64,000 nt of DNA. It comes from Wallemia ichthyophaga EXF-994 (lineage: Eukaryota; Basidiomycota; Wallemiomycetes; Wallemiales; Wallemiaceae). The stretch is taken from positions 282,932 to 346,931 of the forward strand of contig NW_008806284.1 in the NCBI RefSeq assembly GCF_000400465.1, written 5' to 3'. The notes under the pieces are model-generated. The model saw only the letters and a program-made list of their open reading frames with translations, searched no databases and had not been told where the DNA came from. How positions within the stretch are numbered: the stretch's first letter is position 1; each line of letters begins with the position of its first letter. The translations under genes and the position numbers were made by a program. This document shows, one piece after another, positions 45,249 to 56,100 of the stretch.

Positions 45249-45563
45249 ATGACAATTGAAACAGGTGACGAGAAGAAAGTATACAAAATCCGCCTTCAGC
45301 TCACGGCCACAGATGCCGCGTTCCAAGACATTTTCGAGCTTATCAATCAGAGTGAGGTGTTTTAGTGAAAGATGCTAGGCTTATACATTCACACAGCTAG
45401 CAATAGGGTATGCACACTTTTACAATACGAGTCAGCCGGTATCTATCGTTGGCTGGACGTTGTCTCCTCATACAATTCCTTATACAGGCTGCAACACGAG
45501 TACTACGGCGGCGCAATTATAGAGGACTTCGTTCTCATAAACAACCTTCCTCCTCCTTATTGA
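45249..45563 (+). CDS. Small two-exon gene, unknown function
   Basis: Exons 45249-45351 and 45397-45563 (45-bp intron, GTGAGG...ACAG, phase 1) encode 89 residues. The product begins MTIETGDEKKVYKIRLQLTA, contains FQDIFELINQT at the junction and a tyrosine-rich C-terminal half (YRWLDVVSSYNSLYRLQHEYY, ending NNLPPPY). No signal peptide or membrane span. The two exons have similar, ordered-protein composition and join in frame, which supports a gene, but no family is recognised. Confidence 0.45.
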
Positions 45564-45641
45564 GTTGTCCGAACGCTTTTCAGTACCTTATTTGATTACT
45601 GCGCGCTAAATGCATTTGAAATTTCTTTTTGAATCGCATTC

Positions 45642-45983
45642 ATGACTCTTGGTGGGTGCACGCGTGTACTCAGAACCTGTCTTAGCTTTAAAGTCTGTGT
45701 AGGCTTGTTTGTCGTAGTGTTCCACAATTCAACGCCAAAAGACCACATCTTACGATTGATGCGACTGCTGATGCTCTATGGTGGGTGGGTGGATAGGAAT
45801 GTTGATAGTCTTACGAACATCAAGACAGGTGCTAATATACATGAATTCAACGACGACAAAAAAAATAGCACGCAATTAGAGTTTGAAATTGAGGAAGAGA
45901 GTATGGTTATGCAGAATATGCGTAACGACCCACATATTTGGGAAGTCGCCAAGGCTAGTAACTTCAAAAAGGTAAAGCCATAA
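45642..45983 (+). CDS. Hypothetical protein, 113 residues
   Basis: An intact frame with an ATG. The N-terminal half is hydrophobic (LSFKVCVGLFVVVFH), which could be a membrane segment or an artefact of a wrong start. The C-terminal half is acidic and soluble-looking (KKNSTQLEFEIEEESMVMQN). No motif recognised. It could be the last exon of a larger gene. Confidence 0.3.
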   Translation: MTLGGCTRVLRTCLSFKVCVGLFVVVFHNSTPKDHILRLMRLLMLYGGWVDRNVDSLTNIKTGANIHEFNDDKKNSTQLEFEIEEESMVMQNMRNDPHIWEVAKASNFKKVKP

Positions 45984-46901
45984 ACAAGATATGCCCGCAA
46001 GTACTTTAATATCAATCTTAACACTTTAGATACCCCTATTTTTGTATCACTGGCTTTTTAAATAAGGTTTCATATTGTCCATTGTTGTGGTCGGCCAACT
46101 TTATTATGACGTGCTATTGCGACCATGCCTGGCCTTCGGTATGCCATTGCTCCAAAGTGGAGATGCTACTGATAATAGATATTATATGATGTTTACGATT
46201 GCTATTTGCTGCGTATGTGAATATGAGACAATGAGAATAACGCAGGAACGCATGCACTGGCTCCACAATGCATGATATTCGACTCAAACATCACAAGCGC
46301 GCTCTGCAGTCGATATAAAGTATATTTACCATGTAAACCACTCATATCTACTTCAGAGCCCCTGCATAATCAACGAGAATTAATGATGCAGAGCTGCTAT
46401 GGTGACTGATATCATCATGTCAGATAAGTAAATGTGTGCTGTATAATTAACAAATGAAGTCATTGCAGTATGTTTGTAAATGTCATACATGTGTACTGTT
46501 TGACTTAATCCTCGTTGCGTATTTGCCAACAAATGTTCTCAAATCTCTCCTCAGATGTCCATCAGCAATGCTTGAAGCTTAGCTGCAGATTGACGTACTA
46601 ATCAAGCAATATCCATTGACTTGCCGCTAGTTTAGTATGATCCATTGTCTCGATTATTTTGAAAGGTAAATTTTCAGCTTACTGTTTTTTTTCCACTTCA
46701 AGGATCGCCGAAGTTACTTCGATATTTGGCTGAATACTTGAAATCATACATCATAAACAGCCGGCGTGAGCTGAATATTCATAAAGCAGTAGGAAAGATA
46801 GTCCTAAAGCCGGGTTAAGGGTAAGAATCAGGCAAGTATACACATAAACTATTGATTGTTTAATACAAAAGCAGCATCGAAAGTATTAGATGCTAAGCAG
46901 C
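45984..46901. other. 0.9-kb AT-rich intergenic region
   Basis: No gene recognised; scattered short frames only. Confidence 0.4.
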
Positions 46902-47712
46902 TCAGTATTTCTTATCGTCCTTGTACTTATCTTTGTTGCTGCTGTGCTGTTTGTCGTTGCTGTCGGACTTTTTGTCGCTTGACTTTGTATCGTCGGGCTT
47001 GCCATCGTCGTGTTTCATGTTGTTGTGCTTATCGTCGTAATTTTTATGCTGCTTCTTTTCACTTCCGTCCTTCTCACCACCATGCTTCTTGTTATTGTTG
47101 TCATGCTTCATTTCGTTATATTTCTTTTGGTCATGATACATGTCTTGCTCGTTGTCCTCGTAATTTTTGTTGTCGCTGTGCTTCTTGCCATTGTCAGTAT
47201 ACTGCTTATCTTGGTGCTTCATACCGCTGGACTTCATGTTGTCATACTTGTCATCATGTTTCTTGTCGTTGCTGCCGTGCTTGTCATCATAATTTTTGTC
47301 ATTGCTTTCATACTTGTCATGCTTCTTGTCAGACTTCCAGTATTCGTCAGTCTTCTGGTAAAACATTGTAAGCTAATTTTCACCAAACATCACTTCAACC
47401 AACCCTGACATCCGCTTTGTTCTTCTCAGCAGCCTCATTGTTCAGCTTGATTTGCTTCTCAACTTCCTCGCGATGCTTCTTGAGTGCCTCTTCGTGGGAT
47501 AGCTTGTCTTGCTTGTCGTATTTGCCGTGGTTGTTGTCATTCTTGGCATCGACACCATTACCATAGTTGTAGTCATCCTTGTGGTCTTTGATGGCGTTGG
47601 CGTCTTTCTCATCTCCGCGACGGGCGATGTTGTCTGGTTGTGTGACTGCTGCTGATGCGATGGTGCCAGTGAATGCAAGAACGGCGAGAGCTTTGGCGGT
47701 GTTGAAGTACAT
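46902..47712 (-). CDS. Secreted Lys/His/Asp/Asn-rich repeat protein, copy B
   Basis: A 253-residue inverted paralogue of the 28503-29517 gene, exons 47712-47404 and 47354-46902 with the same intron position. The first 103 residues differ from copy A at only three sites (Gly for Arg after IARR, Ala for Ser after GVD, Arg for Lys at the exon end). Exon 2 starts identically (KTDEYWKSDKK), then diverges into a different arrangement of Lys/His/Asp/Asn/Gly repeats (DDKYDNMKSSGMKH, NNKKHGGEKDGSEKK), and is about 70 residues shorter. The abrupt change from near-identity to divergence suggests gene conversion of the 5' part or rapid repeat turnover in the tail. It is probably a cell-wall or secreted protein; function unknown. 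Confidence 0.75.
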
Positions 47713-47928
47713 TTCTGTCTTTTGGGATGTAGAAAAGCAAGAAGGATATAGCGCTTCTTATAAAGCCAGCTGGGCTGATGATTCTTCTGCTATAGTCACA
47801 TCTCGTCATTCTGCCAAGCTAACGAGGCTGAAGCATTATGTGGCGCAAATTAAGGGTATATATGAGCATATATAGTATTGTAATAAGGACATTTTGTTGC
47901 TGGAAAGCTTCTGTTGCTGTCAGAGCTC
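47322..47928 (-). repeat. Copy B of a ~607-bp inverted duplication
   Basis: Reverse complement of 28287-28893 with few mismatches, covering promoter, exon 1, intron and the first 33 nt of exon 2. The outside flanks show no similarity. Confidence 0.9.
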
Positions 47929-48313
47929 TATCCACTCTCATCTCGACGGCAAGTGGGCTGATATGGCCAAATTGAGCTTAACTAGGATCTTTAAGCTGCT
48001 CGCGGAGTACAGGCATGTTAACGCCCAGTATATCTCGGAATAGATTTGGTGATAGCCGTTAGATCGCTCAAGAATTCTGATGGCTTTAAGCATTGCAATA
48101 TAGCTTTCTAACGCAATAAGCCTCACGCATACACGCACATACGCACACCCAAGTACTGCATCCTCTAAGATATCCACCGATGAGGCATCTCGGCTATATC
48201 CTCGGATGCGTAACACGCTGAGGAAACCAAAATTGCACGCCCGCGTACAGACCCTGCCCTCGAAAATCGCTTAAAGATTTTATCGAGCTCACCCCTTTAA
48301 TAAAATCTCCACA

Positions 48314-48352
48314 ATGCGGGGTGATCAGTTACCGCTCGACGCTCATGACTAG
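48314..48352 (+). promoter_or_regulatory. Upstream ORF overlapping the start of the Zn-cluster gene
   Basis: ATG at 48314 opens 12 codons (MRGDQLPLDAHD) and stops at 48352, past the main ATG at 48345 in another frame. If the transcript begins upstream, initiation here would lower translation of the factor. Confidence 0.35.
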
Positions 48353-50727
48353 CACCGAGAAAAGAAACAAGAAGTCGAAGATTACGCGGGCTGTGAGTTG
48401 TGCACGTGCCGATAACCGTCATCTAACGCTTTGACCAGTGCGACGGATGCAGGTGAATAGCGGCACCAGCAGCACGTACACTCTAACATCAGGGCCAGGA
48501 AGAAGAAAATCAAGTGCAATGCTGATATCACGTATCCCAACAAGTGCTCCAACTGCAAAAATATGGAATGCATTTACACGAACAAGGGCTTCCACAGCCC
48601 GAGCTACGTTAGCGATTTGGAGACGAAGCTTGCCGAAAGCGAGGGCGTCATCGAAGAGTATAGGAGACTGCTCGACAAGTACGCACCGCCAGAAGTACTC
48701 GCGGCTGAGACGGACACTGCTAAGCGGAAGCGGAATTTTTCCATCCCCTCCCCCAGCGCGCAAATGCACATGCACATACACACAGAAGCCTCCGATATGA
48801 ATGACGGCATTTATGTCGATGAGACGACGGAGAGCTGCAGGAAGGAGGGATGTCTGCTTAAGACACTTGGCGATGGAAAAACAGTTCATAATCACCCCGG
48901 AAAGCAAAAAAGATTCTTTGGAAAGGGGAGTATCCGTGGAATTATCGAGAGATTGAGCACTTATACTGGCTTCTCCCCTACTGGACTTTTAAGCGGGAAA
49001 AGACCTCACTTTTGGCAAGAGGATTTGCTTATCGATGGACTAGACTACCTTCCTGTGCATATGTTGAGCCCTGACTTGGTGGAGTCTTTGGTTGGCTTGT
49101 ACTTTGAGAAAGTCAATAGCACACTCCCGCTTCTCGATAGAACTCGCTTCTTTGCCGAAATAGCTTATCGCAGGCACGACCGTAACTTTGAAACCCTGCT
49201 AATGACAGTACTGGCGATAGGATCTCAGTACTCCAACGATCCGCGTGTTATGATTGAAGGTCAGCACCAGTTCCTGGCAGGATTCAGATACTACAGTGTT
49301 GCCAAAAGCAAGATGATAGACCCATACATGGATGTGGCGACTATCGAGGATATACAAGCGCTTATTCTGCTGCAAATATACGTACCCAAAAGCATACATT
49401 CGAGGAGCGGATGGATGATTCACGGTACTACCGTGCTTTTAGCGCATGATATTGGACTGCATTCACGTTTTGTTGACACTGATCTACCCCCGCAAGACCA
49501 AGAGTTGAGGAAGAGAGCGTACTGGTCGCTGTATCTTCTCGATCGAGTGCAGGCGTCCACTTTCGGACGTCAGCCGCTGATAAAGGACAACGAGATCAGT
49601 CTAGACCTGCCAGACAATGAGCTAGGTGATGGGGAGTCTGAGTGTTGTGTACTGTACTTCAACATGCTTATCAAGCTGTACAATATCCACGGACAGATCT
49701 TGCAGACAATTGTGAGTATCGTCTTGACGTTGCTCTCAGGCAACGAGCTCACAACACAACAGTATAAACTGAGGAAGACTTCAGATGGTGATGAGCTGTT
49801 GATGTCGTTGACAGACATCGCGTCGCTAAATTCGAAACTGAACAAATGGCTAAATGAAATACCGCAAATGTTGAAGGATGGTAAAAACGAGGTCCCGAAA
49901 AAGCTGGCACACGGAAGCAACGGAAAGGATGAGTATGTTTATCAGCTGTACAGTAATCTGCAACTAGCGTTTCACATAATTCAGGTGAGCACAGAAGTGC
50001 ATGAAATAACACGCATCTAACAAGCGCAGATCGGGCTGTACAAAACATTCCTTCCAAATCCACGCTCGCAGTCAACTTCGAGCTTTAGATACACGAGTCT
50101 AGTCATATGCGCGACCTCAGCGCGGAGCATCATTTCAATATACCGCGACATGCTGCTAGAGCGCAAGATGCAGCATCTGTGGGTGGATGCTACGGTAGCG
50201 TGGGGAGTGAGTGATGAGGATATTTTAAGTGGAGTGCTCTGCTAACTTCCACATAGTCTTTCAGTGCTACGCTGATACTCATCATCAGCGCATGCGAGGG
50301 TCTTAGGAACAACGATCTGGACCCATCAGTGTTTGGATTTATACAGTCAGGCATCCAGATCCTCAGAGTGAGGGAGGAGAGGGAGGTGTTGAATGGGAGG
50401 GCGGTGGATATGATAATGCAGATACTTAAGACATCCAACCTCCCAATGGACCCGTCATTCATGCAAGCGCAGGAAAATATAAGCTACGGGGCATCAGCTG
50501 ACAATTTCTTCACCGACCTGCCCTTCCTCGTCGACACACCACCTAACCACGCTGAGTCGAACGAGCAGATGTTCACAGATCTGCTCGGTCAGGTGCAGTA
50601 TAACACGGTTGACGCGGCCGCACTCGGCGTCGGCGGCACTCCGCCCCTCGATAGCTTCTTGCAAATCAACACTCAGGATTGGTCGAATGTGCTCGAGACG
50701 TTCCTCAGCGGTGCTGGAGGGATGTAG
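48345..50727 (+). CDS. Zn(II)2Cys6 fungal transcription factor in five exons
   Basis: A 731-residue regulator: exons 48345-48392, 48439-48452 (a 14-nt microexon), 48499-49984, 50030-50206 and 50257-50727. The first three exons together build the zinc cluster ACDGC|RKKKIKC...NKCSNCKNMEC. The acceptor giving C-x6-C between the second and third cysteines is preferred over one 6 nt upstream. The last Cys-Cys spacing is four residues, shorter than the usual six to eight. A coiled coil (SDLETKLAESEGVIEEYRRL) follows, then a fungal-specific middle domain with SGWMIHGTTVLLAHDIGLH and RAYWSLYLLDRVQASTFGR. The C-terminus is acidic and Gln/Asn-rich, typical of activation. An overlapping upstream ORF may regulate translation. 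Target genes are unknown. Confidence 0.88.
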
Positions 50728-50872
50728 GTTGTGAGAGTGGGTTGCCTGAGGATACATTAGGATACATTAGGATTTGAGAAGTTGAATAGATTTTTTCAAC
50801 ATTCAGCTTCTTTGTACATTATTTTATAGAAATGGATTGACATTTAAAACAATACATAAGGTAAGTATCCAA

Positions 50873-51244
50873 CTAAAAAGCACCCTGTGACCAAGGATTC
50901 TTGTGTTCTGGCTGCTCACCAGCCAAGCTGCCTCTACGCGGACCACCACCTTTCTTAGCTGGACCAGTTTCGACGACATCTGGATCCGGCTCAGATTCAC
51001 CATCAGTGAGAGCCTTATTTTCTGGCGTCTCGATCTCCTCGCCCTTGCTGGTATGAAGGGTCGAGTGTCTTCTGCTGGGTTTGTTTTGAGTAGGTAAGCT
51101 CTCGTCGTTGTTGGTGTTCTCGCTTTTGCTCGCGGTATTTGACTTTCCTGGTTCTTCTACTTCTTCACTATTTTTAAATGGATTTGTAAATGTAGCAGAG
51201 GTGCTGTTGGAACTAGGACTACTACTGCCGCCGCTTTTGATCAT
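50873..51244 (-). CDS. Small disordered Ser/Glu-rich protein
   Basis: A 123-residue protein with an ATG at 51244. It is strongly hydrophilic and predicted disordered, with several basic-directed phosphorylation-like sites (PSRRHSTLHTSKG, GPRRGSLAGEQ) and a terminal KNPWSQGAF. Proteins with RRxS sites and an NPW-like tail occur in other fungi as small conserved unknowns; I cannot name this one. It converges with the Zn-cluster gene. Confidence 0.5.
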   Translation of the reverse strand: MIKSGGSSSPSSNSTSATFTNPFKNSEEVEEPGKSNTASKSENTNNDESLPTQNKPSRRHSTLHTSKGEEIETPENKALTDGESEPDPDVVETGPAKKGGGPRRGSLAGEQPEHKNPWSQGAF

Positions 51245-51409
51245 AATGGATAGATATGACGTTACGTAGATGATTCAGTAGTGCAGACACTTTTTAATTT
51301 TATTAACAGTCCACTGGATTATGAGCATGATGGATATTATTAGGGCTACGAGTATTCTTACGGTGACAGTCTGCAGCGAAGTCTTCACACCGCCGACGAT
51401 GAGTTGGAC

Positions 51410-51646
51410 ATGGTGACAGAAGACGCTGAGCGGTGGTTTGTCGTGGATCTGTACGTGACTCTCGGAATCCTTCTCATTACCGCTGTCACTGTCACTCTCT
51501 TTATCCGCCTTCGCCCCAAGCTGACGGTTCAGCAAACAGCGCCCGATTTCCAAGTGCGATACAGCGACAGCCAAGCAGAGGATGAGAAAGTCGACTATGC
51601 GATCTGCGAACGGCATGAAGTTGAGATTGAATTAGTGAGTGAATGA
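51410..51646 (+). CDS. Possible small single-span membrane protein
   Basis: From the ATG at 51410 the frame encodes MVTEDAERWFVVDLYVTLG, a hydrophobic span ILLITAVTVTLFI, a basic stop RLRPK and an acidic tail. The frame is open upstream (ADDELD...) to an acceptor-like ATTATTAG at about 51340, so an earlier exon is possible. The opposite strand also has a 113-codon frame (51275-51616) with hydrophobic ends, and only one of the two is likely real; the plus version has the more typical topology and composition. Confidence 0.33.
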   Translation: MVTEDAERWFVVDLYVTLGILLITAVTVTLFIRLRPKLTVQQTAPDFQVRYSDSQAEDEKVDYAICERHEVEIELVSE

Positions 51647-51730
51647 GAGTGAACTGACGTCAGGAGATAACAGAAAGAGTATGTAAAAGCGTGAAAGCGT
51701 GAAATAAAGAGACTAAACAAGCTACAAAAG

Positions 51731-52030
51731 CTACACGGGAACAATCAGGAAGCACTCCAGTTCCTTTTCGGTGGGAGCAGACTTGGTGCGCACCACTATC
51801 GGCATGACATCCGCAACGCTCGTTGACGCGCTGTCATTAAAGCTCTTCCTACCGGTCCCATCGAAGAGATCAGCTGGGTAGGGCATACTCGGGCGCTTGT
51901 AGGAAATGTCAGCGATGTCAGGCACCTGTGTGCCGACCTGATTGGTGCTTTTAAGGGACTCTACTGCGTCTACTGTGGACTGCACAGATCTGCGCCAGTT
52001 CGTGGTTAGCTTTTCCCCTCCCACCAACAT
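51731..52030 (-). CDS. Hypothetical protein, 99 residues
   Basis: An intact frame from ATG 52030 with ordered-looking composition (NWRRSVQSTVDAVESL, then PSMPYPADLFDGTGRKSF, ending ELECFLIVPV). No signal or span. A preceding TATCCAG could be an acceptor of an upstream exon. Function not recognised. Confidence 0.4.
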   Translation of the reverse strand: MLVGGEKLTTNWRRSVQSTVDAVESLKSTNQVGTQVPDIADISYKRPSMPYPADLFDGTGRKSFNDSASTSVADVMPIVVRTKSAPTEKELECFLIVPV

Positions 52031-52147
52031 CTGGATATCACTTTTCCTCGTTATTCATCTGCTGCGCGAGCGTCGCAGACTCAATTTCAACAGCACAGAA
52101 TTATTTCTCGGTTCTATACTCAACTCCACAATGAAGACTGCGCCTTT

Positions 52148-52920
52148 TACTTCGCTCTGGATGACAATCAATCTAATCCTTTACAAAAATTTATAAGGTG
52201 AAACACATTTTACATACCTAAAATCGTCCTTAATTTATTCTGTGTGTTACATACCTCTTTGCGTGAACTATTTTTCAATTCAACTTTGGCAAGATCTACA
52301 TATCTCAGTAGTATAAACACTGCTGTCGAGAATTGACCTGAGAAAGATATTATCTGTTCACAACGTGCAAGTCAGTTCGAGCAGAAGGAGATCGGGCGAG
52401 GCATGCCAAGGACATTCAGAAATGCAGATACGTACAGAGGTGGAGCGTGAGTATGAGATGGATGATAAGCTTTCTGCGACGGTTTTTCCGGGGCTTGAAA
52501 GGGCACCGTCGGCCGACACCGAATCGGGGGTTGGCCATAAGGGAACAGTTCTCCAGGATAGCATCGTATATGACGATCGATCTACTAGGCCGATGCGTTG
52601 TATTATTTTATCCCGGGACAATCTCAAGTATGTTCTGGAAAGACTGAAGAAGGGTTATTTGAGGTTTAGATTTGTGCTGAGTCATGTGTAGATCAACAAG
52701 TCATAGAATTTACTTGCAATCTTGTGTGGTGGTGTTTTTGTGACTTAACATCAGAAACCTAAATATGCAGATATTACACATGTACAATGTTCGTTATCAA
52801 CACATCCACCAATGACATTAACAGTGACCTTAATGACATCAGCAAAATATATAAAGAATTCAAATCTGAGCATTAGCAATTAATGACCTTGATGTCTTTA
52901 CATAAATAACTAGGGTAGTT
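52148..52920. other. Start of a gene-poor region (52.1-58.9 kb)
   Basis: A 100-codon frame at 52365-52691 lacks an ATG near its start and any motif. Nothing else supported. Confidence 0.35.
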
Positions 52921-53147
52921 AATGAGGGATATCTGCGCACATTTAAGCGGCTGTGCGAGGAAAATAATGTACTTTTCATCGCGGACGATAACCAGCCGGT
53001 GGATTGAAACATCAGAGAGTAACAGATACGCTCAAACGTATAACGTGTCCTAGAACGCCCAGAAAAATTTCGGCGTATGCCACGAAGTTTGGCAGCAACC
53101 CGCTCACGTAGACCGTCGCAATGGCGCCGCTGGACGTTACGGTCGAT
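52921..53147 (+). pseudogene. Relic of an ornithine aminotransferase-like (class III) gene
   Basis: The first segment reads EGYLRTFKRLCEENNVLFIA then DDNQ and a stop, matching the LCxxxNVLLIADEIQ region that binds PLP in ornithine and other class-III aminotransferases. Some 75 bp later, in another frame, KFGSNPLT-stop-TVAMAPLDVTVD matches the YGGNPLASAVAMTALDVL region. The ~80-100 residues normally between them, including the PLP-lysine, are missing. The fragment is dead, with stops, a frameshift and a deletion. Confidence 0.55.
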
Positions 53148-56100
53148 CCTCAATTTGGAATTCGTTGAAGATGACTAGATTCTTTGAGTTTAAACCTTTA
53201 TGTACCTTTGATCTCTTTGCACTCTTTGTGTCTTGGTTTTATTTCTTTGTATGGCTTCATAATAATACCTGTAAAAATTACTGAGAATTAGCTTAAATTT
53301 ACTGAAAAATGCTTAAAGCTAAGTAAAATAACTGCTGGAATAAATGCACTACAAATTAGCGTGGCTGACTGACTTCAAACATCTGTTTCTAAGAATCGTT
53401 GTTACCTCTAGTTTACTATAAAAAAGCGTACGATTTCCATGTCGACCTCTGAAAGTTGTATTATGTTATTGCGATGATCATAATGCCCCAACCTTCAAAA
53501 TACCTCATTCCTGCTATGCTTTTCAACTAAGTCGAACCATAAAGCAGTGTAATCTATTGATAGTTATGTGCTGAGCAATTCGCATAAAGGCGCGCATGGG
53601 TGGGCTCTCATGGCCTTATCCCAGTTACAAAATAATCTTTACCCAATTCAACCGCTTTTACCATTTGGTTTCGGTACAATCCTAGTGGATATCGTTTACA
53701 CTCGGCATTTTTCAGTTGCCTCTTCTAGATATCCCAGCTCTTTCTGGCTGCGTTGCATTGAGTTTGCTGGCTTCTGGCTGATGGTCATCGGTATGTGCTT
53801 CATGTTGTCTGATAAAAAAGGTTACTGTGGGTTAAGCTCGGTGGAGTTCAAAGCGTTGTCACGTAATTGCATGAATTGCTGAAATTTTTGCTGAGGCTAT
53901 TAGCTTCTTGGCTACCTGAAGTGCGGCTCAATCGCATATGCAGACAGCATCTGTTGCGTATTTCATCGAGTAGTGTACAAATTACAAATAAGTGAGTATC
54001 ATCTCAAGGTGGCAGGTCTTTTAATATCGCACTTCTCTTCCCCTTCTTGTTTTGTGTTTTTTTTGCTTGGTTTTGTTTTCATCTGTCTTGAGTTTCTTTC
54101 AAAATTTTCGTCTTGTTAATGTGATTTACTGCATTGCTAACCTCAACTGGATCATTAGAGAGCGCTTTATATTTTCCAAAGATTTTGGTCTTCCATTCTT
54201 GCTCTTCTCGTCGTCCACTTTCTCTTGCTGATCAATCTCTTCTTATTTGAAAGGCTGGTATTGTCAGATAGTGCTAAAAGTAGTATGCTTCACGAACAAA
54301 GTATGCTTTTCCCAATTCTGGCACAACTCAGTGCGAAACTTTTCAACTGAAATACTTCGCGCTGAAGTTTCACTTGATAACAACCACCGATCAACCTCGG
54401 GGGTTATCTTTAATCAAATTCATCCTCTTTATGGGTTGAAGGATCAAGCAAGTAAATCTTTAGTAAATCTTCGAGCAGGGGTAACTGCACGTCTAAATCG
54501 TCGGGGTTTGGAATATTCAAACTTACTTTTTTCTTTGCCTTTTATTATGGTTTCTAATGTTTTTATTGGACATACTTAGTTGTGAATAAATTTGTGAACT
54601 AAGTGAGATGTACATAGTCGAAGACTACCATTGTTGATTTAGTATGTTTGCTGGTTTACTTGGGTAGCTGGGTTTGTGAACACCAAGTCGACCAATCTAT
54701 TAGCAGTATGAAATTATGGACTCGAAGCTAGCGGAGAGTATACTAACGACCACTTAATGGTAAAGATCGTGACGAAGTCTACGTCAAAGGAATGAAAGTG
54801 ACCGTGAATAGTGAAGTCATAAATGTCTGAAGAATCCATTGCAAAGCTAGAAAGCAATTAAAAGACATTCACCAGCATGTGTGCTGCTCGATGCACTTGC
54901 TGGGAGGCATCGCATATGAATGATATAGATCCAGATGAAACCATTGGGTGTATTAAAGCCTACGCAAAGATTTACACTAAACAAGAACAGCTCGATCTCA
55001 GAAGAAGTTATTCTGAAGGAAGAAGAAATGAGCTGGGTGATATATGGACAGAAAAAAGGGGAAAACTGGGTTCTTTTCCTCGATTTCACACAACAGGGAG
55101 AACCGTCTTTAATTTGGACATGTGCTATTGAATGAGGTACAAGCAGCTGCTCAGACTGGTGCTGAAGCGCGGGAGCCTCGATGACTGCGTCAGACTGAGC
55201 CTGCTCTTCCCCCACCAACTAATAACGACACTCACACTCGGCTGCAGCGACGGTCTCGCGCTTAAAAAGAGTTCCTCTGCAAGGGTAACACTAAAAATGT
55301 CTAGACGGAAGAGTTGTCGATGCAGGACTTTTTAGACGACTTTATATACTATGTGCTCGGATGGGTTTCTTTGTCTAATTCAAGTACGGTAAAGTCTCTC
55401 TTCGTTGCTCGCGTGGTTGTGCTTTGGAAGAACGCTCGCAGCTAGGTAGTCTTTCCTCGAGAATAAGAGCGATTAAAATCCAGATCACCACGCCTCTGCG
55501 TTGGACACTATAAGAAGCCAGAAGGGGCGAAGAAATTAAGAAAGGTTGGTAAAGTGTGTGATATCGGTCGGTTGAGTGCAGGTGGCTGGTGCTGATGTGC
55601 TGACTGCAGTGATTGTGGTGAACGAGGCCCTATGTTTTAATCACCCACAAACCCATTTTCCAGCTTATCGCAGCCGCTGCTAATTGGATTATCGTGCACC
55701 TTGTTCTGCTTGTTAGTCGTAGGTGGATGAGCGTGTGGGTAGTGATAGCTGAGTGGTCGCTGCTTCGAGTCGAAACCATCAAATTCGTCGGATTCGAGCG
55801 AAAAATCACGCAGCAAGTTGTCGTTAGGTGTATGCTTCCTCATCTGAGGCCCAATCGAATCCATTTCGACTTTGTAATGGAAATGATGGTGAGAGATTTG
55901 CACAATGTGACACTTCAAAGTGAGAATAGAGAAATTGGCTTGTGATTTATAGCTTATTCGCCTCCCGTGTACGCTTCGGACTTGATCGCAAATCCGATAC
56001 CTACGTACACAAGATATAGGAGTGTGATAAAAGAACTAAGATATGCTTTACTGTATCACAAAGTTCAGCAAGTTTATAATTCAATAAAACTGACTTTATA

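Noticed and set aside
51275-51616. 113-codon minus-strand frame with hydrophobic ends
   Set aside because: It overlaps a plus-strand frame with a more convincing single-span topology; I kept only the latter, at low confidence.
52365-52691. Transposase-like reading (RRPTPNRG) in a 100-codon frame
   Set aside because: The resemblance is a few residues only, with no DDE motif, terminal repeats or proper start.
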